The notes below the pieces were generated by a model. That model ran no database searches. It saw only the letters and a program-made list of their open reading frames with translations, and was not told where the DNA came from. Position numbers and translations under genes: made by a program. A stretch of 64,000 nucleotides of DNA. It comes from Vibrio celticus (lineage in GTDB: Bacteria > Pseudomonadota > Gammaproteobacteria > Enterobacterales > Vibrionaceae). The stretch is from the NCBI RefSeq assembly GCF_024347335.1, contig NZ_AP025464.1, positions 1,178,001 to 1,242,000 of the forward strand, read 5' to 3'. Below, piece by piece: positions 7,811 through 16,151 of this stretch (within the stretch, counting starts at the first letter, position 1; each line of letters starts with the position of its first letter).

Positions 7811-9235
7811 ATGAGCACCCTAACAACTCAAGCTACGAATACCAGTAGTAATTCTAATAACAAAAACAGTAGTAGCTACTTTAAAAAAATCCTTAGCACC
7901 ATGAAAGGCCATCTGCTTTTCGGAACCTCACACATGCTACCTTTCATCGTAGCCGGTGGTGTTCTGTTGGCGTTAGCAGTTATGGCATCAGGCAAAGGCG
8001 CTGTACCTGCAGACGGCCTGCTAGCAGACATCTCTAATATCGGTATCAAAGGCCTTGTTCTTTTCCCAATCATTCTTGGCGGCTTTATTGGTTACTCAAT
8101 TGCAGATAAACCAGCACTGGCACCTGCGATGATCTCTTCTGGCATCATGGCTGACATGGGCGGCGGCTTCCTTGGTTGTATCGTGGCTGGCTTTATCGCC
8201 GGTGGCGTGGTGTTCCAACTTAAGAAGATCCCGCTTTCTACCAACATGACTGCGCTAGGTGCTTACTTCATCTACCCGCTTCTAGGCACGTTAATCTCTG
8301 CCGGCATCGTACTGTGGGGCATTGGTGAGCCAATCAAACTGTTCATGTCTTCAATGAACGAGTTCCTAGCTTCAATGGCTGGCGCGTCTAAGATGGTTCT
8401 GGGCACAATCCTTGGTGGTATGACGGCGTTTGATATGGGCGGCCCTATCAACAAAGTAGCGACCCTATTTGCTCAAACTCAAGTAGACACACAACCATGG
8501 CTAATGGGCGGCGTAGGCATCGCGATTTGTACACCACCTCTAGGCATGGCATTGGCGACTTTCCTATTCAAAAACAAGTTCTCTAAACAGGAGCAAGAAG
8601 CAGGTAAAGCAGCAGCAATCATGGGTTCTATCGGTATCTCTGAAGGTGCTATCCCATTCGCAGCGAATGACCCAATGCGCGTACTCCCGTCAATCGTTGC
8701 CGGTGGCATCGTGGGCTGTGTGTTCGGCTTCATGACAGACGTTCTACTGCACGCACCATGGGGCGGCCTAATCACTGCGCCAGTATCAAGCAACATTCCA
8801 ATGTACGTCGTCGGTATTGCGCTAGGTTCACTGACAACAGCGGTTATCGTTGGTTTCTGGAAACCTGTAGCGGTTGAAACCGAAGAAGACATGGTTGAAG
8901 CGCCAGTACAAGCTCAAGCAGCACCTGTAGCAGGCGAAGGCGAGTACGACATCGTAGCCGTAACATGTTGCCCTTCTGGTGTTGCACACACCTTCATGGC
9001 AGCGAAAGCACTGGAAAAAGCAGGCTTAGCAGCAGGCCTTAAGATTAAGGTAGAAACTCAAGGTCAAAACGGTATTCAGAACCGCATCAGCGACCTAGAT
9101 GTAGCGAACGCGAAGCTAGTTATCTTGGCTCACGATATTCAAGTGAAAGACGCTCACCGCTTTGCTAACGCGAACGTGATTGAGTGTTCAACCAAGGAAG
9201 CAATGAAGAAAGCCGCGACTATGGTGGCTATCTAA
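7811..9235 (+). CDS. PTS fructose-type permease EIIC-EIIB
   Basis: A 474-residue inner-membrane permease with reversed domain order. The N-terminal 35 residues are a Ser/Thr/Asn-rich tail. Residues 35-350 are EIIC with GTSHMLPF, FDMGGPINK and GISEGAIPFAAND. A linker with an AQAQAAP-type sequence leads to a C-terminal EIIB (about 378-474) whose phosphocysteine is Cys387 in VTCCPSGVAHT. It works with the EIIA encoded 13 bp upstream. It is a close paralogue of the permease cut by the left window edge. Substrate unknown; mannose, fructose or a glycoside are all possible. Strong terminator follows. Confidence 0.93.
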   Translation: MSTLTTQATNTSSNSNNKNSSSYFKKILSTMKGHLLFGTSHMLPFIVAGGVLLALAVMASGKGAVPADGLLADISNIGIKGLVLFPIILGGFIGYSIADKPALAPAMISSGIMADMGGGFLGCIVAGFIAGGVVFQLKKIPLSTNMTALGAYFIYPLLGTLISAGIVLWGIGEPIKLFMSSMNEFLASMAGASKMVLGTILGGMTAFDMGGPINKVATLFAQTQVDTQPWLMGGVGIAICTPPLGMALATFLFKNKFSKQEQEAGKAAAIMGSIGISEGAIPFAANDPMRVLPSIVAGGIVGCVFGFMTDVLLHAPWGGLITAPVSSNIPMYVVGIALGSLTTAVIVGFWKPVAVETEEDMVEAPVQAQAAPVAGEGEYDIVAVTCCPSGVAHTFMAAKALEKAGLAAGLKIKVETQGQNGIQNRISDLDVANAKLVILAHDIQVKDAHRFANANVIECSTKEAMKKAATMVAI

Positions 9236-9294
9236 AAGAATCAATAAATTAGTGAATGCTCACTATTGATAAAGTAACTACCCCCTAGTAACTA

Positions 9295-9334
9295 AAATCC
9301 CCATTCGTCTAGTCAACGAATGGGGATTTGTTTA
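9295..9334 (+). terminator. Rho-independent terminator after PTS block
   Basis: Perfect 14-bp stem (9295-9308 with 9316-9329), 7-base loop CTAGTCA, then a short T run. Marks the right end of the PTS block. Confidence 0.88.
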
Positions 9335-9406
9335 TAGTTAGGCCAACAGCATCCTTCTCGATACAAGTCATCTGTATCTCTGTCGCCTAGATGAAAAAGT
9401 ATTAAG

Positions 9407-10912
9407 TTATGTTGTTGAACATGGTTCTATTTCAGAGGTGAGACTTTCTTTCAACTGTTTATATGGCATCGGGTAGCCCAGATAATAACCTTGAGCTTGT
9501 TCGCAATTTAACGTTTTCAAAATTGACAGTTGCTGAGCATTTTCAACCCCTTCAGCCACTACATTAATGCCAAACCCTCGCGCTATATCAATGATACCAG
9601 ACGTTATAGCTCTCGAACGATAATCATCTTCTAACCCACTGATGTAACTGCGATCGACTTTGATTTCATCTACATCCAATTTGCTAAATATACCAAAAGA
9701 CGTGTAGCCAACACCGAAATCATCTATCGAAAAGGATACCCCTTGTTTTTTTAACTTCTGAACAGCGATTGCACACTGATCTATATCTTTCAAAATAGCG
9801 GTTTCAGTGATTTCAAGACAAAGTAAGCGAGCAAACTCGGGATCCTTTCGTAGATATTCATCCAGATGGTTCATGTCATCAACGCTATTTAGCTCTACCG
9901 CTGAAATATTGACCGAGACACTATTAAGCGCATTCCCTAACAAGCCATTAGCCCTAAGTTGTGACGCAGTCTTCTCTAGAACTAACGCAGTCAAATCACG
10001 ACAAAAATGATTCTCTTCTGCTAGCGCGACAAAGATATCCGGTGAAACGACACCATAGTACTCATGCGTCCAACGAGACAACACCTCCACGCCAGCAACA
10101 AATTTACTTTCAATGTTGAATTTAGGCTGAAACACAATATCAATCGCTTTGTCATCAATCGCTTTACGTAATTCTTGCACCATTTCTTGTCGTTGACGTT
10201 CAAGCTCAGTGAGTTTTGGGTCATGAAATTCAATCGTGTCCTTGCTTTTCTTTGCTTCAGTTAAGGCGTGGGTTGCTGATGCCATGAGTTGCTTGGCATT
10301 ATTCCCATCCGAGGGGAATAGAGCAGCGCCAATACAACAAGTGGCGTGAATATCATAACGATAAGCACACTGGTTAAATCTACGATGTACGAGAGCAATG
10401 TAGGATTCAATATCTTCCTTATCATCGAGTTTGACTAAACATGCGAAACCATCGGAATGTACCCGTGACGAAAGTGGTTGATGCTCAATAGGAAGTTCAA
10501 TGGATCGTGCAATGTCTTTTAAAAATGAATTTGTATTTTCGAATCCGATCTGGTCAGCGACAGATTTGAAGTTATCAATGTCTAATAAGAAGAGGACATA
10601 ATGGTCACTGGCTTGAGAATTTTTCAGTCTTTTATTTAAATATCGGTAAAAAACTGATGGGCTATGAAGCCCGGTGACACTATCAAGATCGTTGGCGCTC
10701 TCTAAATCGCGATTATTTTTCCGAACCATTACCCATAACAAAGCAGACGTTAGAATGATAAATACCAGACCCTTGACTGTCTGTGCTAAGGCGTGTTCAC
10801 GCAAGTCATTTGATAATGATTCAACCGCGAGATCAGAAAATAAAACCCATAAAGATGACAGTATTAGGTAGCTGAATACTATGCTGGCCGGATATCTTTT
10901 TGTCTTGTTCAT
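9407..10912 (-). CDS. Membrane GGDEF-EAL protein, probable c-di-GMP phosphodiesterase
   Basis: 501 residues. Two membrane helices at about 9-30 and 42-63 leave almost no periplasmic sensor. Residues 75-235 have the GGDEF fold (DSVTGLHSPSVFYRYL, LDIDNFKSVAD), but the GGDEF motif is HSDGF (152-156), so cyclase activity should be lost. Residues 245-495 are an EAL domain with EVL at 276-278, NISAVEL, EITET, DDFGVGY at 397-403, KVDRSYI and AEGVEN at 453-458, all as in active phosphodiesterases. It should therefore degrade c-di-GMP at the membrane, favouring motility over biofilm. It is a single-gene unit. The enzymatic call is based on motifs; biology is inferred. Confidence 0.9.
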   Translation of the reverse strand: MNKTKRYPASIVFSYLILSSLWVLFSDLAVESLSNDLREHALAQTVKGLVFIILTSALLWVMVRKNNRDLESANDLDSVTGLHSPSVFYRYLNKRLKNSQASDHYVLFLLDIDNFKSVADQIGFENTNSFLKDIARSIELPIEHQPLSSRVHSDGFACLVKLDDKEDIESYIALVHRRFNQCAYRYDIHATCCIGAALFPSDGNNAKQLMASATHALTEAKKSKDTIEFHDPKLTELERQRQEMVQELRKAIDDKAIDIVFQPKFNIESKFVAGVEVLSRWTHEYYGVVSPDIFVALAEENHFCRDLTALVLEKTASQLRANGLLGNALNSVSVNISAVELNSVDDMNHLDEYLRKDPEFARLLCLEITETAILKDIDQCAIAVQKLKKQGVSFSIDDFGVGYTSFGIFSKLDVDEIKVDRSYISGLEDDYRSRAITSGIIDIARGFGINVVAEGVENAQQLSILKTLNCEQAQGYYLGYPMPYKQLKESLTSEIEPCSTT

Positions 10913-11120
10913 CGTTAGCTGCTATCTCTCAGTCTAATGTGTCATGACTTATATGTTATAAATTGCTCATAACGTAGCACCAACATAAATCGCAATCTAC
11001 CGCTCGCGTTTTTATTTTTGACTTTTATTTACCGATTTTCGTCATCACTTTGCACGACGAAAGCCTTTTAGGGCTAAACATGCCAAAAACAATTTGTGTG
11101 GATGTTGGCTCTTAGTCAAA

Positions 11121-11344
11121 CTAAGAGCTGCCGATCGCTTTTGTTGATGCCGGGTATGACTCTTCAATCACAATTGTATTTCGTCCTTTTAGCTTTGCTT
11201 GATAAAGCGCGCGATCGCACAGTCTTTCCACTTTTCATTTTCTGATAGCAAGCTAATACCAAAACTAGACTTAATTGTTAGAGTTGGTTGTTGCTCAAGT
11301 TTGATCTTCTAAATTGCTGAGCGTAATTTATCTGAAAGGGTTGC
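11121..11344 (-). pseudogene. Remnant of the C-terminus of a GGDEF diguanylate cyclase
   Basis: Reading the minus strand from 11344 gives TLSDKLRSAI, then a TAG stop at 11309-11311, then TIKSSFGISLL. A one-base loss near 11210 shifts the frame into DRALYQAKLKGRNTIVIEES and a stop at 11121-11123. This is the last third of a GGDEF domain (SxGIS ... ADxALYxAKxxGRN). The N-terminal part is absent because the sequence joins directly to the LysR remnant. It is clearly nonfunctional. Read by eye from translation, not by alignment. Confidence 0.75.
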
Positions 11345-11649
11345 ACACCAGTTGCCAATGTTCTTGAAACAATCGCTCGCAATAAGTGTCTTCGCTTTCG
11401 ACCTTGCCGTTAGTCAGTTCGATATCGACATTCAGGCAAGGGTTGGTTGATGGCCAGTCCACCAACTGAATATCGAGCCTGATAAAGGGTATTTCTTATA
11501 GAAGGATGGCAGGCGAGAAAAGCTTGTAAACTTTTGAGCTGTTGGCTAACCGCCGCTTGCGTGACACAAAGCTCTCGGGCAGCCGCGCCAATGGAACCAA
11601 GACGAGCAACAGCTTCGAACGCAACAAAAGCGCGTAGAGGGAGTAACAT
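11345..11649 (-). pseudogene. Remnant of a LysR-family regulator with internal deletion
   Basis: The ATG at 11649 has a good AGGTGA upstream and encodes a normal LysR start (LRAFVAFEAVARLGSIGAAARELCVTQAAVSQQLKSLQAFL). Sequence then jumps to the effector domain. PSFYKKYP is read in one frame and FIRLDIQLVDWPSTNPCLNV in the next, followed by DIELTNGKVESEDTYC and ERLFQEHWQLVCNP. About a third of the protein is missing between them, there is at least one frameshift near 11495, and the C-terminus is lost at the junction with the GGDEF remnant. Its intact form may have regulated the neighbouring OppA-like/mpaA genes, but that is speculation. Confidence 0.75.
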
Positions 11650-11731
11650 GGCTTCACCTGATTGAAATAAAAGTGAAAAATACTTCAATCAGGTTTCAGT
11701 TTTTTGCGGTTCCAGTTACAGATTAATGACG

Positions 11732-11769
11732 AAGGGACGTTGATCAGATATTTATGATCAACGTCCCTT
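11732..11769. terminator. Strong hairpin downstream of the OppA-like gene
   Basis: 15-bp perfect stem (11732-11746 with 11755-11769) and an 8-base loop, 53 bp past the stop of the minus-strand OppA-like gene. The T tract is on the plus-strand side, so its orientation is not clear; it may work both ways. Confidence 0.65.
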
Positions 11770-11821
11770 TTCTTCTATTTCATATTATTATGCGAAATGC
11801 CAGAACTCGCATCCGGCCTAT

Positions 11822-13447
11822 CTATTCTTTGATGTAGAGGTCCTTAGAATAGATACGCCCTTCCACGTTGTTTTTCGCAAAGCCACCAACACTTGGTCGC
11901 ACTAGGCGAGCCTGCATGTAGTAATAGATGGGTGCGATAGGCATATCTTCCGCCAGTAACTGCTCCGCTTGGTCATAGAAACCTTGGCGATCTTGCTCGT
12001 TGGTTGCGGCCAGTGCGCTGTCCATTGCAGAGTCGTATTTATCGTTGTTGTAACGGGCAAAGTTACCCGAAGACTCAGAGCGCAGTAGGCTCAAGAAGGT
12101 CGACGCTTCATTGTAATCACCACACCAAGAAGCGCGCATCACATCAAAATCACCTTGGCGACGTGACACCAAGTAAGACTTCCACTCTTGGTTTTCCAGC
12201 TCAACTTGCGCGCCTAAGTTACCTTTGAGCATGGAAGCGATAGCCACTGCAATCGACTTGTTCGACTCACTGGTGTTATAGAGCAGTTTGAAATCCAATG
12301 GATTAGCCTCATCGTAACCCGCTTCTTTCAACAGCTCTTTTGCCTTTTGGTCACGTTCCTTTTGAGTCCATGTGCTGTATTCAGGCTGAGTCGCATCAAA
12401 GCCAGCCGTGTACTCATGAGCAAAGGTATAAGCCGGTAGGTTACCCACCTGAGTGACACCATTGGTGATGACGTCACGCATCATCGAATAAGACACCGCT
12501 TTACGCACTCGCGCGTCATCGAATGGAGGTCGCGTGGTATTGAACGCGTAGTAGTAAGTACACAGCAGAGGAACTGCGGTAAACGCATCTTGGTATTTGA
12601 TTTTGAGCTGCTGCGCCATGTGTGTCGGCACATCAGACGTGATATCGACCTCACCCACTGCATAACGGTTAATCGAAGCGTTTTGGTTTTCGAACGGAAT
12701 GTAAGTCACTTGGGTTAGATTGGTATCTGAACTGTCCCAGTAGTTAGGATTCTTCTTCAGTTCAATGCGTTCGTTAACCACCCACTCGTCCAACACAAAC
12801 GCGCCATTACCGACAAACTGCTTAGGGTCACTCCACGGCTTATCGCTATTTTCTAGCGTAGCCTTATGAACGGGCATCATGGATGTGTGGCCCGTCATCG
12901 CAACAAAGTACGGCACCTTGCTATCAAGCTCGAACTTCACCGTGTGTTTGTCGACAGCGGAAATACCAAGCTCTTCAACGGGCTTCTTACCTTCTGCTAC
13001 GTCAGCAATGTTGTTGATCTTGGTGAGCTTGAGATACCACACGTTTGGCGAAGCCAGTTTAGGGTCAACCGCACGTCTTAACGCATACACGAAATCATCG
13101 GCCGTCACCGGATCGCCATTCGACCATTTCGCGTCTTTACGCAGGTGGAATACAAACGTCTGGTTGTCTTCGGTTTCCCAAGATTCCGCGACACCTGGAG
13201 TAATATTGCCATCGCGATCTTGGATCACTAAACCCTCAAATAGGTCACGTAGGATGTGCATTTCTGGCAGGCCTTCTGCTTTCGCAGGGTCAAGCGTCGC
13301 CGCTTCTGCATCATTAGCACGAACTAAGTGTTGGTCTTTTGCCAGCGAAACACCAGCAGGTAAGGTTTCAGCAACGGCAGTCACTGATATAAAAGGGGTC
13401 AATAAAGATGAAATGAGTAAAGCCGTTGAATGTTTTTTAAAATCCAT
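11822..13447 (-). CDS. Periplasmic oligopeptide-binding protein, OppA/MppA-like
   Basis: 541 residues. A signal peptide of about 26 residues ends in AVAE. The mature protein is a family 5 solute-binding protein: ANDAEAATLDPAKAEGLPE, the FEGLVIQDRDGNITPGVAESW strand, KDAKWSNGDPVTADDFVYALRR, then VGNGAFVLDEW. It binds peptides in the periplasm for an Opp/Dpp-type ABC transporter. No permease or ATPase genes are adjacent, so it is an orphan binding protein. It is divergent from mpaA, a murein tripeptide amidase. In E. coli the orphan OppA paralogue MppA delivers murein tripeptide to the Opp permease, so an MppA-like job is the best inference. Sequence alone cannot separate OppA from MppA. Confidence 0.88.
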   Translation of the reverse strand: MDFKKHSTALLISSLLTPFISVTAVAETLPAGVSLAKDQHLVRANDAEAATLDPAKAEGLPEMHILRDLFEGLVIQDRDGNITPGVAESWETEDNQTFVFHLRKDAKWSNGDPVTADDFVYALRRAVDPKLASPNVWYLKLTKINNIADVAEGKKPVEELGISAVDKHTVKFELDSKVPYFVAMTGHTSMMPVHKATLENSDKPWSDPKQFVGNGAFVLDEWVVNERIELKKNPNYWDSSDTNLTQVTYIPFENQNASINRYAVGEVDITSDVPTHMAQQLKIKYQDAFTAVPLLCTYYYAFNTTRPPFDDARVRKAVSYSMMRDVITNGVTQVGNLPAYTFAHEYTAGFDATQPEYSTWTQKERDQKAKELLKEAGYDEANPLDFKLLYNTSESNKSIAVAIASMLKGNLGAQVELENQEWKSYLVSRRQGDFDVMRASWCGDYNEASTFLSLLRSESSGNFARYNNDKYDSAMDSALAATNEQDRQGFYDQAEQLLAEDMPIAPIYYYMQARLVRPSVGGFAKNNVEGRIYSKDLYIKE

Positions 13448-13620
13448 GTTTGTTTGCTCTCCTAGCCTATCTTTGAAGCAAGTAATAAAATTAACAATGC
13501 GACGGTTGACGAGTTTTGACGCTATGGTTTATTTAAAGGGGTTCATCTAATGGACTTAGTTAATGATTAATATAGCCAATAGTGAATACTTGATAGTACT
13601 TGATCAATCAGGAGATTAAG

Positions 13621-14328
13621 GTGAGTTTAATTCCAAGAACGGAAAGAGCTGCGTTTTCAATAAAGCCGCTGTCATATGGAAAGTCGGTGTTGGGTGCGCC
13701 TTTGCTCTATTTCCCCGCGCAAATAGAAAGCGAGTCTCGCGGGCTGATCTTAGCAGGCACACACGGTGATGAAACCGCTTCTATCGCGGGTTTGTCTTGC
13801 GCGCTAAGAAGCTTGCCAGCAGCCAACTTACGACACGATGTGATCCTGTCGATGAACCCAGACGGCAATCAACTCGGCACTCGCGCTAACGCCAACCAAG
13901 TAGACCTAAACCGTGCATTCCCGACTAAAAACTGGACAGAAAACGGCACCGTCTATCGCTGGAGTTCTCACACACCAGTCAGAGATGTAAAAGTGAAAAC
14001 GGGACAAGCCGATCAGCTTGAAGCTGAAGTGCAATCGCTCATTAACCTCATTGAACAGCGTAAGCCCAAATTCGTCATCTCTTTCCACGAACCACTCGCC
14101 ATGGTCGACGACCCAGCTCAATCCGAACTCACCACTTGGCTAGGTAAGCAGTTCAACCTACCACTCGTCGAAGACGTGGATTACGAAACCCCAGGCTCAT
14201 TCGGCACATGGTGCCAAGAAAGAAACCTACCATGCATTACCGTAGAACTACCGCCCGTTTCTGCGGATTTGACTATCGAGAAATATTTGGATGCATTTGT
14301 GGCTGTGTTGGGGTTTAAGAATGTCTAA
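13621..14328 (+). CDS. mpaA: Murein tripeptide amidase MpaA
   Basis: 235 residues from the GTG at 13621, chosen because CAGGAG sits 6 bases upstream; a TTG at 13600 is less likely. An M14-type zinc carboxypeptidase that cleaves the gamma-D-Glu-meso-DAP bond of murein tripeptide in the cytoplasm. Zinc ligands His48 and Glu51 are in LAGTHGDE, the third (His156) in SFHEPLA, and the catalytic Glu209 in ITVELPP. VNPDG-like MNPDGNQLGTRANANQVDLNR and YETPGSFGTWC are close to E. coli MpaA as I remember it. It is divergent from the OppA/MppA-like binding protein, a sensible functional pair for peptidoglycan recycling. Confidence 0.92.
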   Translation: MSLIPRTERAAFSIKPLSYGKSVLGAPLLYFPAQIESESRGLILAGTHGDETASIAGLSCALRSLPAANLRHDVILSMNPDGNQLGTRANANQVDLNRAFPTKNWTENGTVYRWSSHTPVRDVKVKTGQADQLEAEVQSLINLIEQRKPKFVISFHEPLAMVDDPAQSELTTWLGKQFNLPLVEDVDYETPGSFGTWCQERNLPCITVELPPVSADLTIEKYLDAFVAVLGFKNV

Positions 14329-14340
14329 AGAACTCGGTAG

Positions 14341-15234
14341 TTAATAATCGATAATCACCTGCTCAGTAGGCAAGTTTTTTCTGTACTCTATAAGTTGGGC
14401 TATTAGATTGCTTATAACCATTATGCCCATAATAGATACTTGAATTGCGCTGAATGATTCGCCCATCAACGTAGCGCCAAGAATCATCGCGAGAATAGGA
14501 TTCAAAGTGCCAAAGAAACTTAATTCGTTAGTTGAAATCATTGGTATCGTGTAGATATAAGCACCATAAGCCACAGAAGTTAACCCTACGGTTAGCCAAA
14601 CCATCGCAGCCCACTGTTCACCATTAACAGGAATTGCGGCAACAAAGGACTTTCCACTGAATGACATCTCCCAATACGCCATCGGAATCAATATAAGCCC
14701 TCCAAATATCAACTTCCAAGTGAGTAGCTTCCACCAATGTATTTTCTTCATCACATGTTTTGCAACAACACTTCCCCCAATTAGAGCCGTCATTGCGCCA
14801 ACGAGTAAAAGTACTGCGCTAAAGCTTATTGGAACCGTACTAGTAAGAAACAGATAAGCAGAACAACTAATCAGAATCATCGCTGATACCAACTGGATTA
14901 TCGAAGGCTTAACTTGATGGAATATTCCCATAATAGCTAAACCAATAACCGGCAAGGCCACCATACCAACACCGACTAATGTGCTAGGGATCTGCATGGC
15001 TGCGGCGAATAGCAAGCCAAAAAACAAGGCGATATTCAGGAATCCAATTAATAGCAAAGCTGGTAATTCTGAAAGCTTAGGGAGCGTGGGCTTAACCAAT
15101 AGAAGAAGTAATCCCGCAGGTAGTGCTCTCCAAACTGATAAAGCAAAAGGTGACCAACCAACAAACTCCGAAGAGACTACTGCGTAAGTTGTCCCCCAAA
15201 GAATGGGCGCTAACATTGCCAAAAATACTTTCAT
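14341..15234 (-). CDS. EamA/DMT-family membrane transporter
   Basis: 297 residues with about ten hydrophobic segments in two five-helix halves, the drug/metabolite transporter layout. It begins with MKVFLAMLAPILWGTTYAVVSSEF, and each half has the glycine and proline-rich WGTT- or GTLNPI-type turns of EamA domains. It should export a small metabolite or drug across the inner membrane. It ends 12 bp from the convergent mpaA stop. It is divergent from a small membrane protein and a MarR regulator, with an inverted repeat between them, so MarR control is likely. Substrate unknown. Confidence 0.88.
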   Translation of the reverse strand: MKVFLAMLAPILWGTTYAVVSSEFVGWSPFALSVWRALPAGLLLLLVKPTLPKLSELPALLLIGFLNIALFFGLLFAAAMQIPSTLVGVGMVALPVIGLAIMGIFHQVKPSIIQLVSAMILISCSAYLFLTSTVPISFSAVLLLVGAMTALIGGSVVAKHVMKKIHWWKLLTWKLIFGGLILIPMAYWEMSFSGKSFVAAIPVNGEQWAAMVWLTVGLTSVAYGAYIYTIPMISTNELSFFGTLNPILAMILGATLMGESFSAIQVSIMGIMVISNLIAQLIEYRKNLPTEQVIIDY

Positions 15235-15263
15235 AGAACATCTCTTTTGTGTTTAACTAAACA

Positions 15264-15296
15264 TACTTTACTTAAACCAATCTAGTTAGTAAAGTA
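15264..15296. promoter_or_regulatory. Inverted repeat, candidate MarR operator
   Basis: TACTTTACT (15264-15272) and AGTAAAGTA (15288-15296) are perfect 9-bp arms with a 15-base spacer. They lie 30-60 bp upstream of the EamA gene and in the promoter region of the MarR operon. MarR proteins bind such palindromes in divergent regions. Confidence 0.55.
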
Positions 15297-15379
15297 CTCT
15301 CAAGAGAAGGTACACCCATCACCTTATATATTGAGAAGCCATTTTTTTGCTCGAAAAATCAACTAAAACAGGAGATAAC

Positions 15380-15595
15380 ATGAAAGTAATATCAATATTT
15401 GTAAAAACCACGGGGTTCTTAATCAAAAAGATTTTCTTTCTTCTGATTGAGGCTATATCTTTGACGTACATGATTTTTCATATCAACAAAGCGATTGGGG
15501 AAATTATTTTTTACGGTATGAAGTTAATTTTCACCAAGCACCAGCACAAAAGATTGATCTCAAGGGCTCACAAAATCACAATGCGTAAGGATTAA
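15380..15595 (+). CDS. Small membrane protein of unknown function
   Basis: 71 residues from the ATG at 15380, which has AGGAG 6 bases upstream; an upstream ATG at 15347 lacks one. The sequence is one long hydrophobic stretch (about residues 5-45) with Lys-rich flanks and a basic C-terminus (KHQHKRLISRAHKITMRKD). It probably spans the inner membrane once or twice. It ends 2 bp before the MarR gene and is surely cotranscribed with it. I do not recognise the family. It may be an accessory to the divergent exporter, but nothing shows that directly. Confidence 0.7.
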   Translation: MKVISIFVKTTGFLIKKIFFLLIEAISLTYMIFHINKAIGEIIFYGMKLIFTKHQHKRLISRAHKITMRKD

Positions 15596-15597
15596 AT

Positions 15598-16077
15598 TTG
15601 AATATCAGCATCGAAGAAGTTACAAAACAGTGGCTATCAGTGGACAACAACCTAAATAGAGACACGGTCGAACTTGCAACATTTTTTGTAAGATTCGGCT
15701 CACTAATGTCTGAGGCTAGAAATAACTTCTGCAAAAGTTATGGCGTTAATGTTTCTGAATTCGATGTTCTTGCTACACTTTTTCGCTCAGAAAGCCCTTA
15801 TGAATTGACAGCAAAAGAACTAAAAGAGCGTACGTTGTTACCATCATCTGGCGCGTTATCCAACAGGATTGATCGATTGGATACCAAGGGTTTAGTCGCC
15901 AGAAGACATGATTCCGTAGATAAGAGGTCTGTAAAAATCTCGCTAACTCAAGATGGTGTTGATCTGATGTCTAACGCCGCCCCAGAATTTTTTGATGAAA
16001 TTGGCAAGTTGTTCAAAAATCTAAACGACGCCCAGGTAATGCAGTTAAAATCAATGTTTGGCCAATTGCTTCCTTAG
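15598..16077 (+). CDS. MarR-family transcriptional regulator
   Basis: 159 residues from a TTG at 15598, with AAGGA upstream. A winged-helix DNA-binding domain fills residues 40-140: ELTAKELKERTLLPSSGALSNRIDRLDTKGLVARRHDSVDKRSVKISLTQDG is the classical MarR recognition helix and wing. Such proteins are usually repressors that let go of DNA on binding a small ligand. It lies behind a small membrane protein and divergent from an EamA transporter, the usual arrangement for control of an efflux gene. The ligand is unknown. Confidence 0.9.
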   Translation: MNISIEEVTKQWLSVDNNLNRDTVELATFFVRFGSLMSEARNNFCKSYGVNVSEFDVLATLFRSESPYELTAKELKERTLLPSSGALSNRIDRLDTKGLVARRHDSVDKRSVKISLTQDGVDLMSNAAPEFFDEIGKLFKNLNDAQVMQLKSMFGQLLP

Positions 16078-16120
16078 TATCCTCATGTAACTAGCGTGAA
16101 ACATGCTAGAAGGAGGTTCG

Positions 16121-16151
16121 AGCCCATACTTAGGTATGCAACATATGGGCT
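16121..16151. terminator. Hairpin between convergent marR and folM
   Basis: AGCCCATA (16121-16128) pairs with TATGGGCT (16144-16151), between converging genes. Weak T tracts on both sides; probably a bidirectional terminator. Confidence 0.5.

Noticed and set aside
8479..8892. 137-codon open frame on the minus strand inside the PTS permease gene
   Set aside because: It is antisense to the strong EIIC-EIIB gene, has a composition typical of reverse-frame shadows and no family features.
12879..13550. 223-codon plus-strand frame antisense to the OppA-like gene
   Set aside because: Reverse complement of a well-supported family 5 binding protein with a signal peptide; the frame has no recognisable domain.
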